A model generated the notes under the pieces. It ran no database searches and was not told where the DNA came from. It saw only the letters and a program-made list of their open reading frames with translations. The translations under genes were made by a program, and so were the position numbers. From NCBI GenBank assembly GCA_001599815.1, contig BCIA01000001.1, forward strand, positions 4,468,934 to 4,532,933: a stretch of DNA of 64,000 bases, written 5' to 3'. This stretch comes from Furcasterigmium furcatum (taxonomy: Eukaryota; Ascomycota; Sordariomycetes; Glomerellales; Plectosphaerellaceae). Each line of letters opens with the position of its first letter. Position 1 is the first letter of the stretch. This document shows positions 1-11,694 of the stretch, piece after piece.

Positions 1-596
1 CTAGTATAGCGGACGGTGCCAGAGCAGGCCGCCGCGTAGGTTGGAATGTTCGAGGGTATCTCAGTCACCTGGCGCTTGGCAGGCCGGATCGTGACCGTGA
101 CCTCACGGGTGACGACTTCCGTATCAGTCTATAGGGGAATTAGCGACTAGAACGGACGAGCCTCGGGGGATATAAGGAGGCCACATACCTGCTCGACAAC
201 CTCGGTGGCCGTGACGAGGTTGGTGATGGTGCCAGTGACCTCATATGTGGCGGTAGCCGTGGCGGTGAATGACTCGGTGGCGTAGACGGTGCTGGATGGC
301 GATTGTTAGTACACCAACGCTATATCACGACTCTCAGGCAAGGAACCAAGTACGCACGAGGTAGCAGGCGTGAAAGTGGCCTCGAGGAATGAGGAGCAGT
401 CCGGGAATCCAGGCCGATTGGTGTTCCGGATCGCTGCAAGAATCAGTTCTGAGGCCTTGAATCACACACAACACTGGATGGATATCTCACCACGTAGGCA
501 GTTGTCAGCGTTGCAACCGGCGCGCTCGAGGATCTCAGCGACTGGTGTGGCGGCAACGGCGGCGACCAGGCCGAGGACAAGGAGGACGGAGCGCAT
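1..596 (-). CDS. Small secreted protein with CNADNCLR motif (3' end beyond the window)
   Basis: Starts at the ATG on complement 594-596. My exon model is 596-491, 433-358, 291-189 and 128 to beyond 1; every junction is GT-AG and keeps phase, giving about 137 residues so far. Residues 1-17 form a signal peptide (MRSVLLVLGLVAAVAA). The mature N-terminus carries the CNADNCLR-A-I-R motif seen near the start of many fungal extracellular proteins, followed by a second cysteine segment (FPDCSSF). A long threonine/valine-rich stretch follows, probably O-glycosylated or a wall-anchor stalk. The reading frame is still open at base 1. The function is unknown; a cell-surface or secreted role is inferred from the signal peptide and Thr-rich tail. 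Confidence 0.7.
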
Positions 597-2015
597 ACTG
601 AACGAACACAGTCGACACTGAGCGAATTTACTACTGAGTGAAGACGGTTGGTTTCCAAATCTTTTTTTCGACGCCGTTTGCTCGAGAAATCCAGCACAAT
701 ATGTATTATTAGTACTACGTGCTTGCTCGTAAATTTCGGAGTCATGGCCAAGACCAATAGATCTCGCCTCCATCGTGAACAGCCTAGTGCTGCCAATAAA
801 TCGTTCAGCTGGAGGTGAGCTTGGTCAGGCGCTTCCCATTTTAGCCCCTCGCAGCACGTCCGTGGATGTCCCAAATCGGCATAGCAGCGAGGGTGGCGCC
901 ATGAGCTTGCCAGTACAGGCGCAGTTACCAGCTGATGCCCCTGGCCTGGGCGTCCGTCTCATTGGGCCCCGTGGGTCGATTTGCCCTACCCCTGAGCACC
1001 GTGGAGGACTTTCCATACCGATACTCCAGTTTACTCCGGTGGCAGAATGTTCAGCTGTCAGATTGTCATTAAGGCTGGCTGAATGGTGGTGCGATCAACA
1101 GGATATGGAGCATGGACAAGAGTCCCTACGAACTGAGATGGCTATTCCTTCGGCCCTGAAAGGTGCATATCGATTTACAACTCGGCTGTTTCTATCATCA
1201 TGGCGAACAGATAATCTCACCGGTCATTTGCCCGAGTACCTGACATAACCGCACATGACTCCCCGCTAGGTTGAGTTCGAGTTGTCCGTGGTAGCTGAGC
1301 ATGCCAGAGATGTTCCATTGACGGACAGTCTTGGGGAGGGCTTCGATGACTACTTCAGGGTGCCGACTAGATATAAATGATGGTGAGAAATTTAGTTATA
1401 TCAACAGAAACAGACGAGATACCATCATGGGCCACCAGGATACACTTATATTCTCATCTGCTGTCGTCCTGGATGGTCTGGCTATGTCCCGGACTTACAC
1501 TCAAAGAGAGCTATGACTGTCCACGCAATGTATCCCGTGCCGTATACGCTGCATGGGCTTTCTGCTGATAAATTGTATTCGGGCTTAATAAAACGGCACT
1601 CTCCCCCGAGATGATTCGGATCGCCGATGCCAAACAAGCCATGTGTCCCGCCGGGCAGGCCCCCGCTGCCGGGGCTTGTCCTTCCGCGCCCCGCCGGCAT
1701 CACCGCGGCCGTGGCGGAAGCGAAGCGGCCGGGCTTCGAACCCGTCCTCGGCTTCAACTACTTGCACTTCGTCCAGCGCGGCCGGGTTTGAGATTCTGCG
1801 GAGCGAGAGGTATCCGCAAGAAGTGAGGGCCGCGGCTTGTCGCTCACATGCAATTAAGGAAGTAAATGACATGACTCGACTCGACAGTCAGCACGCGACA
1901 AATCAAGTCATCCTACAATTATTGTGATGCCAGGGATATTATTATTATATGCTTATCATCGCACAAAGATCCGTGCCAATCTCGTCCCCTATCATATACC
2001 CTCCCGTCTCACCCC
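597..2015. other. Intergenic, 1.4 kb, with a GC-rich island
   Basis: No convincing gene. Short open frames exist on both strands but have no family signature or splice partner. At about 1610-1830 the composition turns sharply GC-rich against AT-richer flanks. One frame there, from 1627, reads about 54 protein-like residues ending in a stop, which may be a decayed gene fragment. The right part holds the 3' flank of the LysM gene. Confidence 0.5.
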
Positions 2016-4062
2016 TTAAGGCCCGGCAATACAGGCCCATGTGCCCGTCCACAGGTTCGTGCAGTCCCTGCCGACGCCGGGGTTCCACTTGAAGAAGTTG
2101 GCCATCGTGATCTTGTTCCAGTCCAGGATCCCCTGGCACGTCGTCGTCGGCCTGACCGTGGCGAAGGCGGTGCAGCCGTTCACCATACCGGGCTGCGTAG
2201 GCGACGGGGTGGTGACGCCGTTGCCCGGCTGTGAGGGGGAGCCGCCGATAACGCCGACGCAGGCGTACGTATCCGTCCACAGGTTGCTGCAGTCGCTCTT
2301 AACTGCGGGGTTCCACTTAAACAGGTCGGCCATGGTGATCTTATTGTAGCTGAGCAGGTTCGGGCACGTCGTTGTGGACCGGATGTGGTGGAACTTGTTA
2401 CAGTTCGTCACCATACCCGCCTGGATCGGCTGCGGCGTCACGATGCCGTTACCAGGCGTCGTGGGCGAGCCGCCGATGACGCCGGTGCAGGCGTACGTGT
2501 TGGCCTGGAGGTTGCTGCAGTCGCTCTTGACATCCGGGTTCCACTTGAACAGCTCGGCCATAGTGATCTTGTTATAGCTGAGCAGGTTTGGGCACGTCGT
2601 CGTCGGCCGGATGTGGTGGAACTTATTACAGTTGGTCACCATATTGGGCTGGATGGGCGTAGGGGTCTCGATGCCGTTGGAAGGCGGCGTCGTCCCTCCG
2701 ATGACACCAATACAGGCGAAAGTATTCGCCTGCATTTTGGTACAGTCGGCCCCAACGGCGGGATTCCACTTGACAAAGTTGGCCAGCGTGATCTTATTCC
2801 AGTCCAGGATGCCCTGGCATGTTGTTGTCGGCCTGACGGTAGCAAACTTGTTACAGTTGGTCACCATACCGGGCTGGATGGGCGTAGGAGTCTCAATGCC
2901 GTTGGAAGGCGGCGTCGGCGGCGCCGTCCCTCCGATGACACCGATGCAGGCGAAAGTGTTCGCCTGTAGTTTGGTACAGTCGGCCCCCACGGCGGGATTC
3001 CACTTGACAAAGTTGGCCAGTGTGATTTTGTTCCAGTCCAGGATGCCCTGGCATGTTGTTGTTGGCCTGACGGTGGCGAACTTATTGCAGTTGGTGACCA
3101 TACCAGGCTGAATTGGCGTAGGGGTCTCGATGCCGTTAGCCGGTGGCGGCGGCGAGGTGCCGCCGCTGACACCGGTGCAGGCGTACGTACCAGACTGCAT
3201 ATTCCTACAGTCAGGGCCGACGTCGGGGTTCCACTTGTAGAAGTCCGCCATGGTGATCTTGTTGTAGCTCAGTAGGTTCTCGCAGGTGGTGGTGGGCCTG
3301 ACATGATGGAACTTATTGCAGTTGGTGACCATGCCGGACTGAATAGGGGTGGGGGTCGTGACTCCGTTGCCAGGTGGGGTGGTGGTGACAGACGGGGGAG
3401 GGGTCCAGCCGATAACTCCCACGCAAACGTAGTTGTCCAGCCAGATCTCGCAGTGGGGGCCGACGGCAGGGTTCCACTCGAGCAGGTTCTCCCGGGTGAT
3501 CTTGTTGTAGCTGTACAGGCCTTCGCAGGTGGTGGTGGTCTTGATGAGATGGAACTTGTTGCAGTTCTTGACCATGCCCGGCTGGTGAGGCTGGGGCGTC
3601 TGGATGCCGCTGTTGAATTGTCAGAGACGGCCCTTGTGTGTCAGAGAGGGGTGGCATCACTTACTTCGGAGGGGCCGTGGTCGTGGTCGTGCTTGAAGAA
3701 GTCGTGGTCGTGACCGGACGGCTCGACGTGGTCGTGGGGACCGCCGGGGGCGCAGTGGACGGAACCACCCCGGTGGTCGTGGTGGTGGAAGCTCCGGGGG
3801 GAGGTGGCGGTGTGCCCATCCACTCGACGCAGTACCACTCGTCGGGGACGAGGTCAGGACAAGCAACGCCTGGGTTGTACGAGATGAACGCGGCCTCGGT
3901 GATGCCCCATTCATCGGCCAGCTGGAGACATGTGTAGCCGTCGTAGGCCGGGCGCCAGAAGGAGCATTCTCCCCGACGCTGGAGGACACCCGCGCTGGCG
4001 CCGGTGACCCCCAAGAGGACGACAGTGGCCTTGAGGAGCTGAAGACGGCTTAAGAGGCCCAT
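2016..4062 (-). CDS. Secreted protein with eight LysM domains
   Basis: Two exons, 4062-3665 and 3609-2016, joined by a phase-preserving GT-AG intron, encode about 663 residues. The ATG at 4062 opens a signal peptide (MGLLSRLQLLKATVVLLG...). One LysM follows at residues ~35-85, then a Pro/Thr linker, then seven LysM units of 60-75 residues. Each unit has the conserved NCNKF...TTTC...NKIT...WNP.VG..C pattern with cysteines, separated by NGIxTPTPIQPGM linkers. No catalytic domain is seen. Fungal LysM proteins bind chitin oligomers and act outside the cell, shielding hyphae or sequestering chitin fragments; that role is inferred here. It is divergent from the chitinase gene at 5905, an arrangement known for killer-toxin-type chitinases. 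The alternative is a structural wall protein. Confidence 0.9.
2631..3089 (-). repeat. Near-identical tandem LysM coding units
   Basis: Two adjacent units, 2631-2855 (225 nt) and 2856-3089 (234 nt), are nearly identical in DNA as well as protein, including silent sites. They differ by scattered substitutions and by 9 extra bases in the linker (near 2916-2926). The other LysM units of the gene are more diverged, so this looks like the most recent duplication in the array. Confidence 0.8.
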
Positions 4063-5904
4063 GACTTCAGATTTGAGCTGCAAAGGGAAACAGAGAGAGG
4101 CGATCTAGGAGACACAATGATGGGGTGCCAGAAGATGCAGGACAGGACAGGACAGGACAGGACAGGACCAGTCCGTGTCACATATGTACCTACAAACGAT
4201 GCGTGGTTGGCGACCTCGCCACGAACTCCATCTGGATGGAAGTCGGCGCGGGATTCATGGGCTCATTCGAGTCACCGCTTGATTCTGGCGAGAGTATGCA
4301 CTTCTGCGGCACAGAATTAGGACCTCGCTTTTCTCACAAGTTCCATGCACCAACAGCTTACCTGTCGGCGTCCGCGACATATTGGCACGTGTCCGACGAC
4401 GTTGGCAAAGTGGCGCCACATAGTTGTAGAACATTGCTTCCGCAGGAAGAGAGGCTCCGGTTAAAGGGGAACGAAATTGGCATAATCTGAGGACCACGGA
4501 ACTCGGCCGGACTTCGAGACCATGGATGGCCCCCACGGGGGTTGAGAAGCGGGGGGGTTGTTGAGTCGGCCATGGTAATTGAAAGATGTGTATTCTACGG
4601 TGATGGAGCTATCCCATTCGCCACGATACGCAGCATGCGGAAGACAGGGGAAATGCGCACACATTCGAGGGGAGTTCCGGACAGATCTAGTAAGTCCACC
4701 GAACTCAACTCAGGGTGGTGATGGTTGCCCATGTCGCCAAGAGCCCTTGGCACCAGTGCATGCTCTGACGAGACCTGCGCGAATTTCTCCATACATATCC
4801 CTTACAAATTTACTTACGACTACTGTCCCAAAGTACTTTGACTTACCTTTCCCAGCCCGGTAGGTGATGTGGTAATACTAGGGGATTACCCCAGTTGCCA
4901 CCAGACTCCAGAGACACTAGGCCCAACTAGAACCTGCGGCTGACGATTTGATGCAGGCCGCCAACAGCGCGAGTACCAGGTCCTTTGCAGGTCCTCAGTT
5001 TGCATGTGCCCGACTGATGCAGGGACTCGACGCACGCACGCTTTCTCACGTGGGAATCGAGGGCTAGGTTGATTTCTTATTGTTGGCCCCATACTACGTA
5101 GTCCTCGTTAGTGTAAGAGGCACTAACTTATTAGTAGGTGGCCCAAAAAGCCTATACGGTGGGTGTTCCACCCTGCAAGTTGCGCTGGGCCTAAACTTGG
5201 CTTTCCATAGGCAAAAGCTTCACCCGATGGAACGGCGCCCAGTCTCGTCGGCATATATTGCCCGTGCTGTGTCGTTCACTACAGAATGAGGACAACAGCT
5301 CGGCTCGGGCTGCGCCGCAGATATGCATTCTTCATGCCCCGCGTGCTGCAACTACGCCGCAGGTGAAGCGGGGGCCGTTGAAGACACAGTCGGGCCGCAC
5401 TCCGACACAGGGATTTTCACTTGGGATTGTAAGTGGTTGACCGCAAGTTGAGAAGGCTATATCGATGAATGATAAAATTACCTCGCCACCTGCAAGCAAG
5501 CACACGTGCAGACGAGACCCATGGCCATCAACTCTTGGCAAATGAAAACAGCTGACCAGCCGCATATTCAACCATCTCTCGAAATCACCAACCGCATAAT
5601 TCTTCAGGGGGCACGGGGGGACCGAGATGCGCCCATTTTGGAGAGAGGCACAGCTGGCTTAGAACATGCGTGTGGTCTTAGCTCAAGCAGTGACAGTGAC
5701 CATTCTGAGTCCCAACTCCTGAGGGACCACCCACCGGAGAGCAGAGACTGCAGTCGGCCTCTCATGATAAAGTCGCCGGGCTAGGCCACGCTGATACCCT
5801 CGTAAAACCTGGACACAGTTCCTGCCACTTATGGTCTCTTGACTAGGTAGCTTCTTCACCACTCGCTCGACCACTCGCCTGACCACTCACCTGGTTCCGG
5901 CACC
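4063..5904. promoter_or_regulatory. Shared divergent intergenic region, LysM gene / chitinase
   Basis: This 1.8 kb region separates the start codons of the divergent LysM and chitinase genes and so must hold both promoters. It has no supported gene. A GACAG microsatellite lies about 80 bases upstream of the LysM start. I could not identify a specific regulator site with confidence. Confidence 0.5.
4141..4165. repeat. (GACAG)5 microsatellite
   Basis: Five perfect GACAG units, followed by a broken sixth (gacca), upstream of the LysM gene start and probably in its promoter or 5' leader. Confidence 0.9.
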
Positions 5905-8900
5905 ATGGTTGGCACACGGTCACTCTCATACCTCCTCCCCTTGCTGAGCTTGGCGTGCTCTGCTCTCAACGGCGTCCATGCACACGGACAAGTACCTCCG
6001 AGGCATCTCTGCCCGGAGACCTGCTTGGAGGCTGGCAACGACCCGTCCAACTGGACTGTCATCGGCGAGATCGGCCAGCTCAAAGCGTGCTCGAGACCTG
6101 TCATCCTGGACCTCGATGTCAGGTATCCCCTCTCGCAGAGACAGCACATTCGCACCTGCAACGTTTTCAGCAATGGCTTCAAGCCATCTCAGAATCTCTC
6201 CTCTCCGGCCACCGACGACCTCCAGGAGGAGGAAGTCACGCCGGAGCTGGCATGGACGCCCGCCTCGTCCGACTCTGAGATCGCTGGCAGGCTCGCGCCA
6301 CAGAGCCTCGAGCACCTGAAGCTCTACCTCGAGCACAGCGACGACGCCACCGGCCTCACCATCCTCTTCGGTACCAACAGCGACACCACCGTTGGGCTCT
6401 TCGTCGGCGCCGAGCTGCTGAAGACCAGCGTGGCCCAGAACCTGTTCGCCGGCCTCACGGGGCTGCTCGACTCGGCCGGCCTGGCTGACGGCAAGTCCGC
6501 CCTCTTGCAGCTCTGCGAGGGGCGATCCCAGGAACACATGTTCGGCCTCGTCGCGGCGGCCAGCCCCGAATTTGAAACTGTCCACCACGCCGTCGGCCAG
6601 TGGGCCAACGGTACCTGCGTCGACACGTCGTCCTACGCTGAGACCCTCCAGCTGAATGCCACCACCATCACCAGCATCAGGCCGCCGCCGCCGCCAGTTG
6701 AGGACAGCCTCCCGGGCAACAGCACGGCCTCGTCGTCGATTAACGCCGCCGTCACTGGCAGGGGCCTGCTGAGCCGCCGCCAGAGCACCTGCCAGACCGT
6801 CACTGTCATCTCGGGCAATGACTGTGGCATGCTCCTCACCAAGTGCAGATCGGTCACCAATAAGCCCAGTATGACTGCCCAGCAGTTCTACAGCTTCAAC
6901 CCAGACCCCAATCTCTGCTCGACGCTCAAGGCTGGCCAGAAGGTCTGCTGCTCCACCGGTGCCCTGCCTGGGAGTCCGGAGCCTGAGGGCAACGCTGACG
7001 GTACGTGCAAGACCGTCACGGTGATTCAGAACAACGACTGCGGCATGCTCGTCACAAAGTGCAGGACAATCACCGGCCAGGACGTCACCGCCCAGACCTT
7101 CTACAAGTTCAACCCAGACCCCAACCTCTGCTCGACGCTCAAGGCCGGCCAGAAGGTCTGCTGCACCAAGGGCAAGCTGCCCGTGCCCGTTGATCCCGAA
7201 GGCAACGCGGACGGCACGTGCAAGACCGTAACGGTGGCACCGAACAACCTCTGCGGCGATCTCGTCAGCAAATGCGGCCGTGGCATCAATCTCGAGCAGC
7301 TGGAGAAGTTCAACCCCATCACCAGGTTCTGCAACACCCTCCAGGAGGGCCAGCGCGTGTGCTGCACCAAGGGCAAGCTCGAGGATATCCGCCCCAAGAT
7401 CAGACCCGACGGGACGTGCGTCCCTTACCAGATCAAGCTGGGCGAATATTGCTCGACAGTCGCCGTGCGCCACGGGCTGACGGTTGACGAGCTCAAGAAC
7501 CTCAACAAAAACACCTGGGGCTGGAATGGATGTGACTACGGTTTCTGGACCGGGAACTGGCTCTGCCTCAGCCCCGGTATCCCTCCGTTCCCTGCCCCCA
7601 TCTCCAATGCTGTCTGTGGACCGCAGATGCCCGGGTCGAAGATGCCGGCCGGCTCGAACTCCAGGAGCTGGGCATCGATGAACCCGTGCCCCCTGAAGGC
7701 CTGCTGCAACACGGTAAGGCCTCCCACACTGCCACATCGAGCTCATGCTGACCAGGAGACGCCATGTAGTGGGGACAATGCGGCACGACCGCCGACTTCT
7801 GCGTTGACACTAACACGGGCCCCCCGGGCACGGCCAAGAAGGACACATACGGCTGCATCTCCAACTGCGGCATGGACCCCATCATCGGCCCGCCGCCGAA
7901 CCGATTCATCAAGCTCGGCTACTTCGAGGGCTGGAACCTCGGGAGGGGCTGCCTGAACATGGATGTCGGCCAGATCGACCCGTCGTACACCCACGTCCAC
8001 TTCGCCTTTGGCATGATCAGGCGCCATACCTATGAGATCTACCACGAGAGCGTTCATGCCGAGTATCAGTTCAACCAGTTCAAGCATCTGCGCTTCCAGA
8101 AGCGCATCATCTCGTTCGGCGGCTGGGTCTTCTCTGCTGAGGCGCCTAACTACCCAGTCTTTAGGGAGGGCGTCCGAACCGAGGCGAGCCGGGAGACGCT
8201 CGCGAACAACCTGGTCAAGTTCGTCATGGACCATGGCCTCGACGGTCTCGACCTTGACTGGGAGTACCCATCGGTAAGTCTTCCGACGGATTTCACGCGA
8301 CATTCACCACTGGAGCCTCAATGACAACATGCTGACAAGACAAACAATACCCAGGCGCCCGATCTGCCCGATATCCCTCCTGGAGATCTCTCCGAGGCAG
8401 GCAACTATCTCAAGCTCATCGAGCTTCTCAGGAAGAAGCTGCCGAGCTCCAAGTCGCTGTCCATCGCCGCCCCTGCCTCGTACTGGTATCTGAAGCAGTT
8501 CCCCATCGAGGCAATGGCCCGCCAGCTTGACTACATCGTCTACATGACCTACGACCTCCACGGGCAGTGGGACGCCGGCAACAAATGGGCCAGCCCCGGC
8601 TGCCCAACCGGCAACTGCCTCCGCAGCCACGTCAACATGACCGAGACGCTCAACGCCCTGACCATGATCACCAGGGCCGGCGTACCGTCCAACAAGGTCC
8701 TCGTCGGCGTGACCAGCTACGGCCGCAGCTTCCAGATGTCGGACCCGTCTTGCACCGGGCCCAACTGCTTCTTTACCGGCACCAGGTTCCAATCCAATGC
8801 CCGGAAGGGGCGGTGCACCGACACGGCCGGCTACATCAGCAACGCCGAGATTGACGAGATGGAGGGGAGGGGCGGGCGGTGGTTCCGCGACACCACCCAG

Positions 8901-10906
8901 TCGGACATCTACATCGACGGCGACCTCTGGGTGTCCTACATGAAGAACGACAACAAGATCAGGCGCACGTCGCAGTACGTGGGCATGAACATGGGCGGCA
9001 CCATCGACTGGGCCGTCGACCTCCAGAAGTTTTACCAGCCGCCGACGTCCGGCTGGGATTCCAGGGGCAACCTCATCAGCAACGTGCGCGTCAGCTGGCC
9101 GCAGCTCAAGGCCCAGATCGACGCGGGCGACAGGATCGGCTGCGACAAGAGAGTCAAGACGGGCAGCTGGATGGGCAAGGACTGCGACAAGGAGCCGACA
9201 ACCAGAGATCTCAACTACTACACCCCCAAAGAGCGGTGGGAGGCTCTGGATTGCGACAGCGCCTGGACGGATACTAAAAACATGTGGTTCCAGTGTGAAC
9301 ACGGCACCAACACCTCGACCTTTTCTAACACCATCAATAAATGGCTTGGGGGTGCGGGCAACACGGTGAGTCCAGTCATGACGGTGCCGCAACGGAGGTG
9401 CTGACTAGAATCCTCCCAGGACTGCGACGACACATCAGACGCAACCAAGTGCACCGAAATCAAGGCCTGCTGGGATCGTCAGCCGCCGGAGTATACTGGG
9501 AATGACAGGGTTGGAGCTTGCGCTTTCGATATCTGGAACAGCTTTATTGAGCTGCACGTCGTATGTATCATCCAAGCACCACGCCACGAGGGATAGGGAC
9601 TGTACTGACACGGATGGATGGCTCGGTAGAGGATCAAAAACTTCCACAGCTCGCTGAGGAACGTGGAGAACACCCTCTCGTCCAACGGGAAGAGTTTCAT
9701 GGAGGCCTTTACCCCTGATCGGGATGATCAAGACAAGTTCCTCGAACTCCTCTTTGGTTTCTTGACGATTCCTCTGGGCTTGGCCATGGGAAAGTTGTTC
9801 GGAGGCTGTCCGTATACCCCTTCCTACTCTCCCCCGCCCAAGCTGACCTTGCTCGCATAGCTTTGATGGAATCGGCATTCTTCTCCGGCGACGCCGGCGG
9901 GGCAAAGGCGGAGGCACTCGAAGCCGCCTTGACCAACCTTGTCGATGTCAGCATGGGAGTCTGGCAGGATGAGGTCAAGTAAGTGATCCGGGCCGCAGTA
10001 CTAGATCTAGACCAGAGCGCTGACATGTTTCGACTGCCAGGTCCGCAAACAAAGACGAAGGGCTCAACTACCAGGAGATTATCGATGCGACGGTCAAGAG
10101 CTGGAGGAAACAGGTCGACAGGCTCATCGTGACCATATTCAACGGCGAGCGCAAGACCGTCGATGCACTAGGCGAAATCATCAAAGATGGAAAGCTGGTA
10201 GACGGCAAGCGGACGCTGAGTGCGCGGGACGATGGGCAGTCGGACAGCTGGGGCAGAGAGAAGGCCATCGAGAGGGCATACTATGCCATCGCCATCCCGG
10301 CAGTCTGGGCCTCTAGGCACCCGACCCCGGTCGTTGTCGACTTCGGCCAATCCTGCCAGATTGACGCCAGGGGCTACTTCCACCACGGGCCGGCGGCGTA
10401 CAACCAGGGCTGGAGGTGTATCAACGGCCGCTCGTACATCCTCGCCGGTGCCGTTGACGGCCCAGCCAGACCCTGCGGCGACTCCTGGCCCGGCAACACC
10501 GACCCGTGCCCCGACCCCGGGGAACAGAAACCCCTCACCATCCTGTCAGGCATCGAAAACATCCAGAGGCGGGACAACGAGTGGGGCCAGATCACGGTGG
10601 ACGACCTCATCAGAGGGTATGTCGTGGTAACATCCCCAAACACGTACGGGTCTACATGCTAACTGCTTTTGACGCAGGGCTGTGAACACCTGGAGAGCCA
10701 GCGGGGAAACTAACAAGCTAGACGAAGAGAGAGAGGGTTTCCCTGGATCTGGTGACGTGCAGACTGGCAACCTGGGCGGCATCCTCGACGTCTCTAAGGC
10801 AGGCCACATCCGAATCCCCGTCTGCGACGCCGAGGAGGTGAGTAGGAACTGGAGGAAGGGCCGGGCTCTATATGGAGATTCTCCGAACTGGCCTTGCGAC
10901 GCATAG
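5905..10906 (+). CDS. Subgroup C (killer-toxin-type) GH18 chitinase with LysM and CBM18 domains
   Basis: Eight exons: 5905-7713, 7770-8273, 8355-9365, 9420-9560, 9630-9807, 9861-9978, 10041-10616 and 10678-10906. All joins are GT-AG and in phase, encoding about 1,521 residues. Order: signal peptide (MVGTRSLSYLLPLLSLACSA); an N-terminal region of ~280 residues; three cysteine-rich LysM units at ~295, ~367 and ~437; a fourth LysM at ~504; a CBM18-type chitin-binding module at ~570-615 (ACCNTWGQCG); then GH18 from ~645. The catalytic DxxDxDxE motif is intact as DGLDLDWE near residue 759-766. About 450 C-terminal residues match no domain I recognise. It should cleave chitin outside the cell. Related enzymes resemble the alpha subunit of yeast killer toxins and are linked to wall remodelling or attack on other fungi. 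Confidence 0.92.
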
Positions 10907-11694
10907 CTAAGAACTCAACCAAGTCGCGGGGGCCTATGCTATCTTCTTTCTACTCAATAGGAGGCCTAGGGGCCTGTGATGGCCGTAGTGGTCGTGGGCA
11001 CCCACTGCGGAGAGGGAGTCAAGTCCTACAGTTCCATATGTATCTCGCGGGGTAATAGACCTTGAAGTAAGGTATCCTCATTATAAATATTGCTAGAAGA
11101 GATGGATGCTAGTTGCTGCTATATTCAACTTTGACTAGCAACCGATGCCCATGAGTGAGTGTAGGTGTGTAGCTGCGTAACTGCGCTTAGAAGAGGATCA
11201 GTTACGATGGGATGATTTTGAGTTGATTGTGTATGTGAATGTTGATAAGGAGATATTGATGGGAAGTGGGTTGAATCTTTTGACACGTATTCGCCATGGA
11301 ATATAGCCTTTTAATAGTACGATGTGAAGAATGCTGCGACTCAATTTTGGTCTTGACAGGCAAGACGGAAGTGCTGATCCTATTAGATCAGGTTTGTCCG
11401 TTCATTCAATGTTCCGACGATCCAGAAGTTGCTGGAACAGTGGTTCTGGTGGAAGCCATTGGAGCAGTACTTGCTATTGCGCACAAAGAAGCAGGCAAAG
11501 TTGACTGAATGTGCGACATTGCAGCTTTACTAGACGCCTCCAGACCTCTTGCCCATGGGTGAAAGAAACGGTCAACAATCCCATCGTAACGTCTAGCCTT
11601 CTTTCTTGTTCTCCTGCATCTCAAACAAAACACCGCATCAACCACCCATAAAGGAACGCCTATGAAATCAGCTGTCATTCTATTGAATAGGCAA
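10907..11694. other. Convergent 3' intergenic region
   Basis: Lies between the 3' ends of the chitinase and the MFS carrier. It is AT-richer than its flanks (for example 11070-11290) and has no supported gene. Confidence 0.6.

Noticed and set aside
775..1248. 157-residue plus-strand open frame in the first gap
   Set aside because: No signal peptide, domain, codon bias or splice partner; consistent with a chance frame.
1725..1750. TTCGAACCC string resembling a tRNA T-loop
   Set aside because: No acceptor stem, D-arm or anticodon arm could be placed around it.
5926..7746. 606-residue open frame antisense to the chitinase
   Set aside because: Mirror of a strongly GC3-biased coding strand; no start context, domain or protein-like composition.
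8304..9392. 362-residue antisense open frame
   Set aside because: Antisense shadow of the GH18 exons; low-complexity Val/Gly/Asp-rich composition.
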